A stretch of DNA of 64,000 nt from Pseudomonas sp. sp1636 (GTDB lineage Bacteria > Pseudomonadota > Gammaproteobacteria > Pseudomonadales > Pseudomonadaceae), in the NCBI RefSeq assembly GCF_030376615.1, contig NZ_JARRAB010000010.1:62001-126000 (forward strand), in the 5' to 3' direction. The notes under the pieces are model-generated. The model did not search any database. It saw only the letters and a list, made by a program, of their open reading frames with translations, and was not told the origin of the DNA. Position 1 is the first letter of the stretch. The number at the start of each line of letters is the position of its first letter. The translations under genes were made by a program, and so were the position numbers. This document shows, piece after piece, positions 26,174 through 39,252 of this stretch.

Positions 26174-29100
26174 TTGATTCCCAGCACATTGCCCCATTCA
26201 CCCAGTGAGGCGCTCGGCTCTATTGTGCGCGACCTGCTTCCAGCCGCCTTGCGTGAGCTGCTCAAGGCACTCAGGCTGGCGTTGGCCGAGCAGCGCCTGA
26301 AGTCTTTCTCCAATCTGGAGGCGCAGGCCTGCGACGACTATCTGCGCTTCTGCACGACCCAGGGCGAGTTACAGCTTGAGAATACCTGGGCGACGATCTG
26401 CCGCTGTCTTCCCCAAGGGCTGGCGAAACAGCCGGAGATACCTGACAGCCACGGCGAGTGGAGCCTGGTGGACGACGCTGAGGTGGAGGATCTGCTACTG
26501 GCTCGCCGCCTGGTGCGAACTTTGCGCGAAACCCTGGGCAGGCACGAGTGGCGGGTCTGTGGTTGCCTCAATCGCCTTACCGGGCACTTTGTGCCAGATG
26601 CCGATCACCCCCTGTCGCTCGAGTTTCTGATCCGCCAGTTGTTGCGCGATCTACGCTTGCGCGCGCAACCCGCGGCGATTCGCAACGCGTTCCTGAGCGA
26701 GGCGGGACGGGTCTTGCCCACCGCTTTGCAGTCATACCTGCATGCGTTGGCTGCAGCGTTTGAGGCGTATCGCGTGGAGCCGTTGCCTGAGCCGGAAGCA
26801 CCGAACCGTGGCCGTCAGGGCACGCGCGCCAGGTACACGGCGTCGGCAGATGCGGCATACCGCGCGATTTGCCGCATGCGCCAGGCCGAAGCTGAAGGGC
26901 CGCCGCCGGAATCCGTGGCGCGTATCGAGCTGGACGAAACCTCGCCCAGTGAAGCATTGGCCACACTGTACGCCCAGCCAGTGCCGGCAGACGGCTGGGA
27001 CGCTCGGCAATTGCTGGCGCGATTCGAACTACAGGGCTGTCGGCTGACCTCGCGCCAGCGTGAGGATACCCATCTGGTCAGCGAAGTGTTCCAGGCGCTG
27101 GGGCAGCAAGCCGGGATGGCTCCGGCGCTCAAGCCGGCCGTGCAGCGTCTGCTGCTGCCCGTGCTCGAAGCCACCCTGAAGGAGCCCGCAGCCATCGCCG
27201 ATGGCAGCCACCCGGTGCGTACCACGCTTGACCGCATGTTGCGTCTGTGCGACTTCTGCGAACCGCCGAATGAGACATTGGAGGCTCGTCTGGAGGCGCT
27301 GGTCGGTCGCGTCGTGAGCGAATACCGAGGGGATGTCGGCGTATTCACGGCCTGCGATAGGGAGCTCGACGAGCTGTTGCAAGCCCAGCAGCGTGCCTAC
27401 CGCCGTAGCGCTGAACGCGTGATGCAATTGCACCGGGGCCACGACATTCTGGAAAACGCCCAACGCGAGGTGGCGATGGCCCTGGCCGAGCTTTATGGCG
27501 AACGGGTGCCGACGCTGTTGCTTGAATGGTTGGCGGTGGGTTGGCGCGATCTGCTGGTCAACGAGTTGATCCGTGCGGGCGCGGATAAGTACTCCTGGCG
27601 TGGCGATCTGGCGCTTACCAACCTGCTTGTACGCAAGCTGCAGGAAAAGTCGGAGGGCCAGGCTGAACTCGCCCCGGCCACACCGAACGATGACACTGAC
27701 CACTTGCTGCAGATCCTGCGGCGGCGGATGGACGAGTTCGGTGCCGGGAGTTTTCAATACGCCCCGGTAATGAAGCGTTTGCGCTGTCAGCTGCTGGGCG
27801 ATGAGCCGGTGGAGTTCGCCGTACCGCCGCCGTTGCCGCCCGTTGCGTTGCCCATCCCGCCAGAAATGCAGCGTTGGGGCGAGCGGCTCGAAGCGTTGCA
27901 GGCGGGTGACTGGTTGCAAGCCCGTGACGGGCAGGCGCTACAGTTGATCTGGCGCAACCCGCAGATGGATCACTATGTGCTTGTCAATACCCAGGGGCGC
28001 GAGGCGGGCAGCTACGGTTCGGCCGAACTGATCGGCTTGCTGGCGGCGGGCGACTTGTTGATCGGCGATGCTGCGCCCGGGGACGACAGCCCGATCCAGC
28101 GCACGCTGCAAAACATCGTCGGGCAACTCTACCGGGAGATTGCTCATGCCCGCAGCCATGACGAGCTGACCGGGCTGTTCAACCGCCGCAGTTTCGAGGG
28201 CGCAGTGGCGCAGAGTTTGTCCGCCAACGCCCGGCCGGCCTTCTTCATGGCACACATCGACCAGTTCAGTCTGATCAACGGGCATGCCGGGCCGGTAGCG
28301 GGAGATGCCTGCCTGCGTCAGCTCGCTAGCCAGCTGCGCCAGCAGCTACCCGATAGCGCCTATCTGGCACGGGTTGGCGGCGTGGAGTTCGCCGCCGTGT
28401 TGCCCGACTGCGGGGAAGTACGGGCGGCCGACCTGGCCGAAGCGTTACGCGCCGCGGTGGAGCAGCAGGGGTTTGCCTGGGATGGGCAGCAGCATGGCCT
28501 CACCTTGAGCATTGGCGTGGTCGGGGCCGCGCAGCGGCATGACGTGAGCAACTTGTTCTGCGACCTGCAGGCCGCCTGCAACGCGGCTAAAGAGTCCGGC
28601 CGCAACCGCGTGCATTGCTTCAATATGGCCGCCGATGATACCCGTATCGGTTTGCAGGCCATCGCCGCCCGGGTCGACGACATCGTCGAGCGCGATAGCC
28701 TGTCCTTGCGCGTACAGCAAATCGCCCCGGCCGCGGCCGGTTCGCTCGAGCTTCCCCATTACGAACTGTTGCTGGTCATGCAGAACGAGCTGCTTCTGCA
28801 GGACTTCATTGCCGCCGCCGAGCGCTACAGCCGCATGACCAAGGTCGACCGCTGGGTGCTGCGGCGGATCTTCAGCGAACTGGAGCGTCACCCCCAGTTG
28901 TGGGCGCACTGCAGCAGCCTGTCGATCAACCTCTCCGGCAGCAGCCTCAACGACGACAAGTTGCTCGGTTTTATCGAAAGCCTGTTCGAGCGCTATGCGG
29001 TCGACCCGCGCAACATCTGCTTCGAACTCACGGAAACCGCGGCCGTGGCCAACCTGGCCAAAACCGCCGACCTGGTGCGTCATCTGCAGCGTGCCGGCTG

Positions 29101-29422
29101 TACCTTCGCCATTGATGATTTTGGGGTTGGCTTTTCTTCGTTCGACTATCTCAAACGCCTGCCGGTGGACTACGTGAAGATCGACGGCAGCTTCGTCAAA
29201 GAAATCGAACGCTCCAGCAGCGACCTCGCCATGGTTCGCTCGATCAATGAAGTCGCCCACGCGCTCGGTCGCCGAACCATCGCCGAATATGTGGAGACCC
29301 CCAGCATTCGTACTCGCTTGGCAGAGATGGGCGTGGACTATGTGCAGGGTTTCGGCGTGCAGAAGCCACGCCAGCTGGGCGACTGGTTGATGGAGGAGAC
29401 GGTGGCGCTCAGCATCTCGTGA
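26174..29422 (+). CDS. Large DUF1631 protein with degenerate GGDEF and EAL domains
   Basis: An unusually long c-di-GMP protein of about 1082 residues. The first 560 residues are a DUF1631 region (segment RMLRLCDFCEPPNETLEARL). A PilZ-like beta stretch follows (about 575-640). A GGDEF domain (about 660-790) starts DELTGLFNRRSFEG but has GGVEF at the active site (about 733), so cyclase activity is doubtful. The EAL domain (about 860-1080) keeps the expected catalytic residues: Glu of YELLLV, Asn of INLSGSS, Glu of ELTETA, Asp-Asp of AIDDFGVG, Lys of VKIDGSF, Glu of AEYVET. It is therefore probably a phosphodiesterase. Start: TTG 26174 has AGGAGG seven bases upstream; the frame is open from GTG 26081, which lacks a ribosome site. 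Confidence 0.85.
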   Translation: MIPSTLPHSPSEALGSIVRDLLPAALRELLKALRLALAEQRLKSFSNLEAQACDDYLRFCTTQGELQLENTWATICRCLPQGLAKQPEIPDSHGEWSLVDDAEVEDLLLARRLVRTLRETLGRHEWRVCGCLNRLTGHFVPDADHPLSLEFLIRQLLRDLRLRAQPAAIRNAFLSEAGRVLPTALQSYLHALAAAFEAYRVEPLPEPEAPNRGRQGTRARYTASADAAYRAICRMRQAEAEGPPPESVARIELDETSPSEALATLYAQPVPADGWDARQLLARFELQGCRLTSRQREDTHLVSEVFQALGQQAGMAPALKPAVQRLLLPVLEATLKEPAAIADGSHPVRTTLDRMLRLCDFCEPPNETLEARLEALVGRVVSEYRGDVGVFTACDRELDELLQAQQRAYRRSAERVMQLHRGHDILENAQREVAMALAELYGERVPTLLLEWLAVGWRDLLVNELIRAGADKYSWRGDLALTNLLVRKLQEKSEGQAELAPATPNDDTDHLLQILRRRMDEFGAGSFQYAPVMKRLRCQLLGDEPVEFAVPPPLPPVALPIPPEMQRWGERLEALQAGDWLQARDGQALQLIWRNPQMDHYVLVNTQGREAGSYGSAELIGLLAAGDLLIGDAAPGDDSPIQRTLQNIVGQLYREIAHARSHDELTGLFNRRSFEGAVAQSLSANARPAFFMAHIDQFSLINGHAGPVAGDACLRQLASQLRQQLPDSAYLARVGGVEFAAVLPDCGEVRAADLAEALRAAVEQQGFAWDGQQHGLTLSIGVVGAAQRHDVSNLFCDLQAACNAAKESGRNRVHCFNMAADDTRIGLQAIAARVDDIVERDSLSLRVQQIAPAAAGSLELPHYELLLVMQNELLLQDFIAAAERYSRMTKVDRWVLRRIFSELERHPQLWAHCSSLSINLSGSSLNDDKLLGFIESLFERYAVDPRNICFELTETAAVANLAKTADLVRHLQRAGCTFAIDDFGVGFSSFDYLKRLPVDYVKIDGSFVKEIERSSSDLAMVRSINEVAHALGRRTIAEYVETPSIRTRLAEMGVDYVQGFGVQKPRQLGDWLMEETVALSIS

Positions 29423-29531
29423 TGCTCGGTGCCCGTCGCGATGTCGGCAGAGAGTTGTGGGAGGCGCCGATCTGCGCGCTCCAGCCGTGATCTGCCGCCG
29501 GCCTGGCGAAACCTTCGGGCGGGGCGAGAAC

Positions 29532-30572
29532 TTAGTGCGCCCGCTTATGCAACAGGCGGGTGTTGATCACCTCCACCGCTCGCGCGCGCAACTGGCCACA
29601 ACCGCCGTCGATATCCTGGCCGGCGGAGTTGCGCACTTTGGTCAGTACGCCGCGGCTGTGCAGGTAGCGCACGATCTGCACGATACGTTCGCCATCCGGG
29701 CGCTGGTAGTCGTCGGCTTCCAGGCTGTTGTAGGGAATCAGGTTCATGATCGCGAATTTGCCCTTGAGCAGGCGCAGGATGCCGTCCATTTCCGCCTGGC
29801 TGTCGTTGATGCCCTTGAGTAGCGTCCACTGGTACTGGATCGGATAATCGATCTGCCGGGCGTAGGTTTCGCCCAGTTCGACCAACTCCTCGGGATCGAT
29901 ACGCGGTGCGCGGGGTAACAACTGCTGGCGCAGTGCGCCATCGGTGCTGTGCAGCGACAGAGCCAGCGCCGGCTTGATTCGCTGTTGCGGCAGGCGTTCG
30001 AACACCCGCGGGTCGCCCACCGTGGAGAACACCAGGTTGCGCTGGCCAATGCCGCCAGCGGTGCCGAGCAGGTCGATGGCCTGCAGTACGTTGTCGAGGT
30101 TGTGCGCCGGTTCGCCCATGCCCATGAACACCACTTTCTTTACTGGACGAAAGCGCCGGGCCAGCGCCACCTGGGCGACGATCTCGGCAGTGCTGAGTTG
30201 GCGTAACAGGCCGCTCTTGCCGGTCATGCAGAACACGCAACCCACCGCGCAACCGACCTGGCTCGACACGCACAGGCCATCGCGCGGCAGCAGCACGCTT
30301 TCCACCATCTGCTGGTCGGCCAGCGCCACCAGCAAACGTGCCGAGCCGTCCGCCGCCGGGTGCTCGGAACTGAGGCGAGCGAGGGCGTCGAGCTTTTCCG
30401 TCAACTGCGGCAGGGCGTTGCGCACCGCCAACGGCAGAAAGTTCTCGCTCTTCTGGTTGCGTGTCCCGCTATCCAGCGGCTTGCCTTGCAGCCAGGCACG
30501 GCTGATCCGCCCGATATGCATGGGCTTGGCGCCGAGGTCGGCGAGCTGTTGGTAAAAATCTTCGATCTGCAT
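29532..30572 (-). CDS. RlmN/Cfr-family radical SAM RNA methyltransferase paralogue
   Basis: A 346-residue radical SAM enzyme. The cluster motif CAVGCVFC is at 108-115. The two catalytic cysteines of the dual-specificity RlmN class are at the right spacing: C101 (E. coli C118 equivalent) and about C325 in DIDGGCGQLRA (C355 equivalent). GMGEPAHNLDNV is the SAM-binding GGE-like motif. The family methylates C2 of adenine 2503 in 23S rRNA or A37 of some tRNAs. Pseudomonads normally carry the housekeeping rlmN elsewhere (beside ndk/pilF), so this is likely a second, divergent copy. Its RNA target is unknown. It is convergent to the DUF1631 gene. Confidence 0.82.
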   Translation of the reverse strand: MQIEDFYQQLADLGAKPMHIGRISRAWLQGKPLDSGTRNQKSENFLPLAVRNALPQLTEKLDALARLSSEHPAADGSARLLVALADQQMVESVLLPRDGLCVSSQVGCAVGCVFCMTGKSGLLRQLSTAEIVAQVALARRFRPVKKVVFMGMGEPAHNLDNVLQAIDLLGTAGGIGQRNLVFSTVGDPRVFERLPQQRIKPALALSLHSTDGALRQQLLPRAPRIDPEELVELGETYARQIDYPIQYQWTLLKGINDSQAEMDGILRLLKGKFAIMNLIPYNSLEADDYQRPDGERIVQIVRYLHSRGVLTKVRNSAGQDIDGGCGQLRARAVEVINTRLLHKRAH

Positions 30573-30735
30573 GGGGCGCGCATGCTATCACCAGGCGTGC
30601 GGCGACGGTATCCATCGAGCGCTGGGGCAATTGCATGGCAACGGACGACTGAATTCGGACGAGAGCTTTGCGCAAGCCTTCCGCGCACTCATACTAGCGC
30701 CTTGATTGGCCTGACCCAGCTGTGCGGAGCGCTAG

Positions 30736-31038
30736 ATGAAATTCATACACCAGCGCGAACACCTCAACGAAGACGACGTAGTCGTGATCGAGTGCTCGCA
30801 GACCTGCAATATCCGCTTGATGAGCGATGCGAATTTTCGCAGTTTCAAGAATGGCGGCCGGCACACTTACCATGGCGGTGCATTCGACGCCTTCCCGGCG
30901 AAAATCACCGTGCCGAGCAGCGGCTTTTGGAATATCACCATCGATACCGTTTCGCGCCGCGCCATCAGCGTAACGCGCAAGCCGACGCTCAAGCACTCGA
31001 TCAAGATCATCCGCAAGTCGACCTCGCGGCTGAGCTGA
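30736..31038 (+). CDS. DUF1883 domain protein
   Basis: A 100-residue protein whose whole length matches the DUF1883 family: MKFIHQREHLNEDDVVVIEC, the middle NIRLMSDANFRSFKNGGRH and the C-terminal IDTVSRRAISVTRKPTLKHS. The fold is predicted to be all-beta; the function is unknown, although the domain is also found fused to TIR or other effector domains elsewhere. Here it stands alone. CGGAGC lies before the ATG. It is divergent from the RlmN paralogue and convergent to metH, with a hairpin in between. Confidence 0.78.
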   Translation: MKFIHQREHLNEDDVVVIECSQTCNIRLMSDANFRSFKNGGRHTYHGGAFDAFPAKITVPSSGFWNITIDTVSRRAISVTRKPTLKHSIKIIRKSTSRLS

Positions 31039-31066
31039 GCCGGGCAGCGGTGGATAAAACGCCTCA

Positions 31067-31094
31067 TCCACCCTGGTGGGCCTGCCAGGGTGGA
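31067..31094. terminator. 10-bp hairpin between DUF1883 gene and metH
   Basis: TCCACCCTGG (31067-31076) pairs perfectly with CCAGGGTGGA (31085-31094). It lies between convergent genes; no long T-run follows. Confidence 0.5.
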
Positions 31095-31134
31095 AAGTGC
31101 GCCGGGCATTTTCCACCGCCGATCGCCGTCGATC

Positions 31135-34851
<3,717 letters not shown>

Positions 34852-35013
34852 GGCGGAACTACCTGAGCAAAGCTGACACAATGGGAAGGCGCAATCATAA
34901 CAAAGCTGCACGCTTTTGCAGTGCCTCGGTCGTTTGCATGAATTGCGCTCATGTTGCGTGCTTGGCGACACGACCGTCAAACTTACTATTACGCTCACTC
35001 TGGGAATAGGCAT

Positions 35014-37293
35014 ATGCCTTATCGCGCACTGCTCAGCGCTTGCTTGTTGTTGATCAGCGCCTTACTGGCGGCAGAGCCGATCTCGTACGGCCGCGATATT
35101 CAACCGATCTTCACCCGCTATTGCGTGGCTTGCCATGCCTGCTACGACGCGCCTTGCCAGCTCAATCTGGGCAGCGCCGAGGGCGTCGAGCGCGGGGCAC
35201 ACAAGCTGCCGGTATACGACGGCAAGCGCCTCGAGGCGCAGGACACCACGCGCCTGTTTCTCGATGCGCAGGGCAGCGCGGCTTGGCGGCGCAAGGAGTT
35301 CTTTTCGGTGCTTGAACAGCCGGGCAGCCAGGCGGCATTGCTGGCGCGCATGCTCGAGCTGGGCCAGGGCGCGGCGCCTAAGCCCAATGCCAAATTGCCG
35401 GCCGAGTTGGATATCGGTATCAAGCGCGATAACCAGTGTCCGCGGCCTGACCAGTTCGCTGCCTTCGCCAAGGAGAATCCACAAGCCGGCATGCCCTTCG
35501 CGGTGACCGGCCTGGGCGAGACGGATTATCAAACCCTGCAACGCTGGTTGCAGCAAGGTGCCCCCGTCGATCAACAAGCATGGCGGGCCAGTGCGGCCGA
35601 GGCACGGCAGATCGAGGCCTGGGAGCAGTTTCTGAACGCCCCGGGAGCGCGTGAAAGCCTGGTGTCACGCTGGTTGTACGAGCACTTGTTTCTCGCGCAC
35701 CTGTATTTCAACGGGGGCGAGTCAGGGCATTTTTTCCAGTTGCTGCGTTCGCGCACGCCGACCGGTCAAGCGGTCGATCCTATTGCTACACGCCGCCCGA
35801 ACGAGGATCCGGGCGGCACATTTTATTATCGTCTGGCGCCGATCCAGGGCGTGATCGTGCACAAGACCCACATGACCTATGCGCTCAGTGCGAACAAGTT
35901 GGCGCGGGTCAAGGAGCTGTTCTTCTCCGGCGACTGGCGGGTTGATGCGCTGCCTGGTTATGGTGCCCAGCGCCGTGCCAACCCGTTCGAAACCTTCGCG
36001 GCAATTCCGCCTCAGGCGCGCTACCAGTTCATGCTGGACGATGCCGAATACTTCGTGCGCACCTTTATCCGTGGCCCCGTGTGTCGCGGGCAAATCGCCA
36101 CCGACGTGATCCGCGATAATTTCTGGGTGGTGTTCCAGGATCCTCGGCATGATCTGTATATGGTCGACGCCAGGTACCGCGCCAAGGCGACGCCGCTGCT
36201 GGCCATGCCCGGTCAGTTCGACGATATCGGCAATCTCTTCAGTTTGTGGCGTACCTATCGCAACAAGCGCAATGAGTACGAGGCCTTGCGCATGGACAGC
36301 TACGCCGCTGCCCCGGCACCCAGTTGGGCGCATATCTGGGCCGGTAACGACAATGCCCTGCTGACCATCTTCCGCCAGCACGATAGCGCTTCGGTGCGCA
36401 AAGGCCTGATTGGCGAGATCCCGCAGACCCTCTGGTGGATGGACTATCCACTGCTTGAGCGAACCTATTATCAGTTGGTGGTTAACTTCGATGTGTTCGG
36501 CAATCTGTCGCACCAGGCGCAGACGCGCTTGTATTTCGACCTGATCCGCAACGGCGCCGAGCAGAACTTCCTGCGGTTGATGCCGGCCGACGCCCGCCAG
36601 GCGATCCTCGATGACTGGTATCAGTACAGTGGCCGGCTGAAGCTGTGGCTGGACTACCCGCGCATCGACACCCATAGTCGGACAGCCCTGCAATTGCCGA
36701 CAACAGACCCCATACGTGGCTTCGCCGAGGCCTTGTTGAACCGTTATGACAGCCTCAATGCGCGACCGGATCCGATCAGCCGGTGCAAGGGCGCGCCCTG
36801 CCATCGTGCTGGCCTGCCGGCCGAACTGCAGGCGGCCGAGCAGGCGCTGAGCCGCTTGACCGGCAAACCGGCGGGCGGGTTCAAGGTCATTCAGCAACTG
36901 CCGGAAGCGACTCTGCTGCGCGTCGAACTGGCCGATGGCACGCGCGAGGTCTATAGCCTGCTGCGCAACCGAGCGCACAGCAACGTGGCCTTCATGTATG
37001 GCGAGGGACTGCGTTATCAGCCCGCGCTGGATACCTTGACCGTTTATCCGGGAGTGCTCAGCAGTTACCCGAACTTCATGTTCAGCCTCGCCGCGCAGGA
37101 GGTTCCCGAGTTCGTACGCCGCATGGAGTCGGTGCGTGATCCCCAGGCGTTTGATCAACTGGTCGTGCGTTGGGGTATTCGGCGTAGCCATCCCGAGTTT
37201 TGGCGCTATTTCCATGACCTGACGGCGTATATTCGCGAACACGAACCGGTCGAGGCCGGTGTGCTGGATATGAACCGTTATGAGAATCTGTGA
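35014..37293 (+). CDS. cti: Fatty acid cis/trans isomerase
   Basis: A 759-residue periplasmic heme protein that turns cis-unsaturated membrane fatty acids into trans isomers, a fast response to solvents, heat and membrane stress in Pseudomonas. A signal peptide (about 1-20, [20 protein letters not shown]) precedes the heme c motif CVACH at 37-41 in an unusual cysteine-rich segment ([12 protein letters not shown]). The start is ATG 35014; the frame is open from 34951 but the signal peptide defines this start. It is divergent from metH, the same arrangement as the PA1843-PA1846 stretch. Confidence 0.95.
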   Translation: MPYRALLSACLLLISALLAAEPISYGRDIQPIFTRYCVACHACYDAPCQLNLGSAEGVERGAHKLPVYDGKRLEAQDTTRLFLDAQGSAAWRRKEFFSVLEQPGSQAALLARMLELGQGAAPKPNAKLPAELDIGIKRDNQCPRPDQFAAFAKENPQAGMPFAVTGLGETDYQTLQRWLQQGAPVDQQAWRASAAEARQIEAWEQFLNAPGARESLVSRWLYEHLFLAHLYFNGGESGHFFQLLRSRTPTGQAVDPIATRRPNEDPGGTFYYRLAPIQGVIVHKTHMTYALSANKLARVKELFFSGDWRVDALPGYGAQRRANPFETFAAIPPQARYQFMLDDAEYFVRTFIRGPVCRGQIATDVIRDNFWVVFQDPRHDLYMVDARYRAKATPLLAMPGQFDDIGNLFSLWRTYRNKRNEYEALRMDSYAAAPAPSWAHIWAGNDNALLTIFRQHDSASVRKGLIGEIPQTLWWMDYPLLERTYYQLVVNFDVFGNLSHQAQTRLYFDLIRNGAEQNFLRLMPADARQAILDDWYQYSGRLKLWLDYPRIDTHSRTALQLPTTDPIRGFAEALLNRYDSLNARPDPISRCKGAPCHRAGLPAELQAAEQALSRLTGKPAGGFKVIQQLPEATLLRVELADGTREVYSLLRNRAHSNVAFMYGEGLRYQPALDTLTVYPGVLSSYPNFMFSLAAQEVPEFVRRMESVRDPQAFDQLVVRWGIRRSHPEFWRYFHDLTAYIREHEPVEAGVLDMNRYENL

Positions 37294-37466
37294 CGGTTGG
37301 CGCCAGGAGGCATTGGGCGGAGGCGATTGTGTGCAGGCCCGTCGCGCTGCCAGTGGCGACTATGGCGCCGCGGCCGTCGCGGCAAAACTATTCCGAGATA
37401 AACGCTCAGACTTTATTGAAAGCCGGAGGTTGGCGTACACTGCAGCCATGTTCGCGAGGAGTTGCC

Positions 37467-38051
37467 ATGAGCACCATTACCATTACCGACGCTGCCCACG
37501 ATTATCTGGCTGATCTGCTGAGCAAGCAGAACACCACAGGCATTGGCATCCGTGTCTTCATTACCCAGCCAGGCAGCCAATACGCCGAAACCTGTATCGC
37601 CTATTGCAAGCCGGGCGAGGAGAAGCCGGATGATACCGCGATTGCACTGGCCAGCTTCACTGCCTGGATCGATGCGGTCAGCGAGCCCTTTCTGGACGAT
37701 GCCGTGGTCGATTACGCGACTGACCGCATGGGCGGCCAGCTGACCATCAAGGCACCCAATGCCAAGGTGCCGATGGTCAACGCAGACAGCCCGATCAACG
37801 AGCGGATCAACTATTACCTGCAAACCGAGATCAACCCGGGGCTGGCCAGCCATGGCGGCGAAGTGAGCCTGATCGATGTGATCGAAGACGGCATCGCGGT
37901 ATTGAGGTTTGGTGGCGGCTGCCAGGGCTGCGGCCAGGCCGACCTGACCCTCAAGGAAGGCATCGAGAAAACCCTGCTTGAGCGCATCCCGGAACTTAAA
38001 GGCGTGCGCGACGTGACCGACCACAGCAACAGGGAAAACGCCTACTACTGA
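37467..38051 (+). CDS. nfuA: Fe-S biogenesis scaffold/carrier NfuA
   Basis: A 194-residue protein with an N-terminal degenerate A-type domain ([20 protein letters not shown]) and a C-terminal Nfu domain that has the cluster-binding CxxC in [14 protein letters not shown]. NfuA carries 4Fe-4S clusters to target enzymes under oxidative or iron stress. CGAGGAG precedes the ATG at 37467; the in-frame extension to 37290 covers the cti stop and is not protein-like. A strong terminator follows. Confidence 0.95.
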   Translation: MSTITITDAAHDYLADLLSKQNTTGIGIRVFITQPGSQYAETCIAYCKPGEEKPDDTAIALASFTAWIDAVSEPFLDDAVVDYATDRMGGQLTIKAPNAKVPMVNADSPINERINYYLQTEINPGLASHGGEVSLIDVIEDGIAVLRFGGGCQGCGQADLTLKEGIEKTLLERIPELKGVRDVTDHSNRENAYY

Positions 38052-38075
38052 GGCATGTTTTTCAGTCAGCTCCGC

Positions 38076-38110
38076 ACAAAGGTGGCCCAATGGCCACCTT
38101 TGTTGTTTTT
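38076..38110 (+). terminator. Rho-independent terminator of nfuA
   Basis: ACAAAGGTGGCC (38076-38087) pairs with GGCCACCTTTGT (38092-38103) around CAAT, followed by TGTTTTT. It is 25 bp after the nfuA stop. Confidence 0.9.
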
Positions 38111-38251
38111 ATCTTGCAACTATCGAGGTTTTTTACCGTAAAAAGGCGGCCTACCGTTAAGATGAAAAGGCCGTTAGCCTAGCGTATCGATATCGGATAG
38201 CGCTTAATTGCCCGGATCCCGGCCAGCAGACAACTATAAAAAGTGATGCGC

Positions 38252-39250
38252 ATGACCGTTAGCACTCTGCTTATCTGCGACGACTCCAACATGGCACGCA
38301 AACAATTGCTGCGTGCGCTGCCCGCCGACTGGCCCGTCGCTATCGTTCAGGCGGCCAATGGCATGGAGGCCATGGCGGTTCTGCGCCAAGGCCAGGTCGA
38401 TGTGATGCTGCTCGACTTGACCATGCCCGAGATGGATGGCTATCAGGTGTTGGCTGCCCTGCAAGCCGAAGGTCTGTCCTGCAAGGTCATAGTGGTGTCT
38501 GGCGATGTGCAGGAGCAGGCACGCCAGCGGGTCATGCAGTTGGGGGCTCTGGACTTTGTGCAGAAACCGGCCGATCCGGATCTGCTCGAACAAACCCTCA
38601 AGCGCTTGGGCTTGTTCAAAAAAAACAGCGGCAATCTGGCCCTGTGCATGGGCCAGGACGAATCCAGTATCAGTTTCGTCGATGCCTTTCGTGAGGTGGT
38701 CAATGTCGCCATGGGGCGTGCTGCGGCCTTGCTGGCGAAACTGCTGGGCGTGTTTGTGCAATTGCCGGTGCCGAATGTCAGCCTGTTCGAGGTCGGCGAG
38801 TTGCACATGGCCCTGGCCGATGCCCAGCGGGGTGACGGACTGACCGCCGTATGCCAGGGGTTTATCGGTGGCGGCATTGCTGGCGAAGCGCTGCTGATTT
38901 TCCATGACTCGCAAGTGGGCGAAATGGCCCGACTGATGAGTGGCTTCTCGTCCGAGTATTCCGAAATGGAAATGCTCCTGGATCTTTCCACTGTCCTGAT
39001 CGGCGCCTGTTTGAACGGTATTGCCGAGCAAGTCGATGTGCAGTTTTCCCTAAGCCACCCCACGGTATTGGGCGAGCATGCCTCCATCGAAGAGTTGATC
39101 AAGTTCAACCGACCACGCTGGAAGACCACCCTGGCCGTGGAGATCAGCTACAGCATCGAAGGCCACCATATTCATTTCGACTTACTGCTGCTGTTTACTG
39201 AAGACTCGGTGTCGTTGCTTTCCAACAAGCTTGCTTACCTGATGAACTGA
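38252..39250 (+). CDS. Response regulator with C-terminal CheC/CheX-type phosphatase domain
   Basis: A protein of about 332 residues. The receiver domain (about 1-120) has the acidic pair in LLICDDSN, the phosphoacceptor Asp in LLDLTMPEMDG, the conserved Ser in VVSGD and Lys in VQKPAD. Residues about 135-330 form a CheC/CheX-like domain; the phosphatase motif E-x-x-N is visible in EVVNVAMGRAA, while the second helix (DLSTVLIGACLNG) deviates from the E-x-x-N pattern. Such proteins can dephosphorylate their own or another receiver. Two bases separate it from the diguanylate cyclase, so they form an operon. The start is uncertain: in-frame GTG 38243 and ATG 38246 also exist and none has a clear Shine-Dalgarno. 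Confidence 0.83.
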   Translation: MTVSTLLICDDSNMARKQLLRALPADWPVAIVQAANGMEAMAVLRQGQVDVMLLDLTMPEMDGYQVLAALQAEGLSCKVIVVSGDVQEQARQRVMQLGALDFVQKPADPDLLEQTLKRLGLFKKNSGNLALCMGQDESSISFVDAFREVVNVAMGRAAALLAKLLGVFVQLPVPNVSLFEVGELHMALADAQRGDGLTAVCQGFIGGGIAGEALLIFHDSQVGEMARLMSGFSSEYSEMEMLLDLSTVLIGACLNGIAEQVDVQFSLSHPTVLGEHASIEELIKFNRPRWKTTLAVEISYSIEGHHIHFDLLLLFTEDSVSLLSNKLAYLMN

Positions 39251-39252
39251 AC

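Noticed and set aside
34852..35013. Cobalamin or SAM-related riboswitch upstream of metH
   Set aside because: The gap is short and lacks the B12-box and extended pairing; an Rfam search would settle it.
35722..37242. A 506-codon frame antisense to cti
   Set aside because: No motif or signal; cti matches its family over the whole length.
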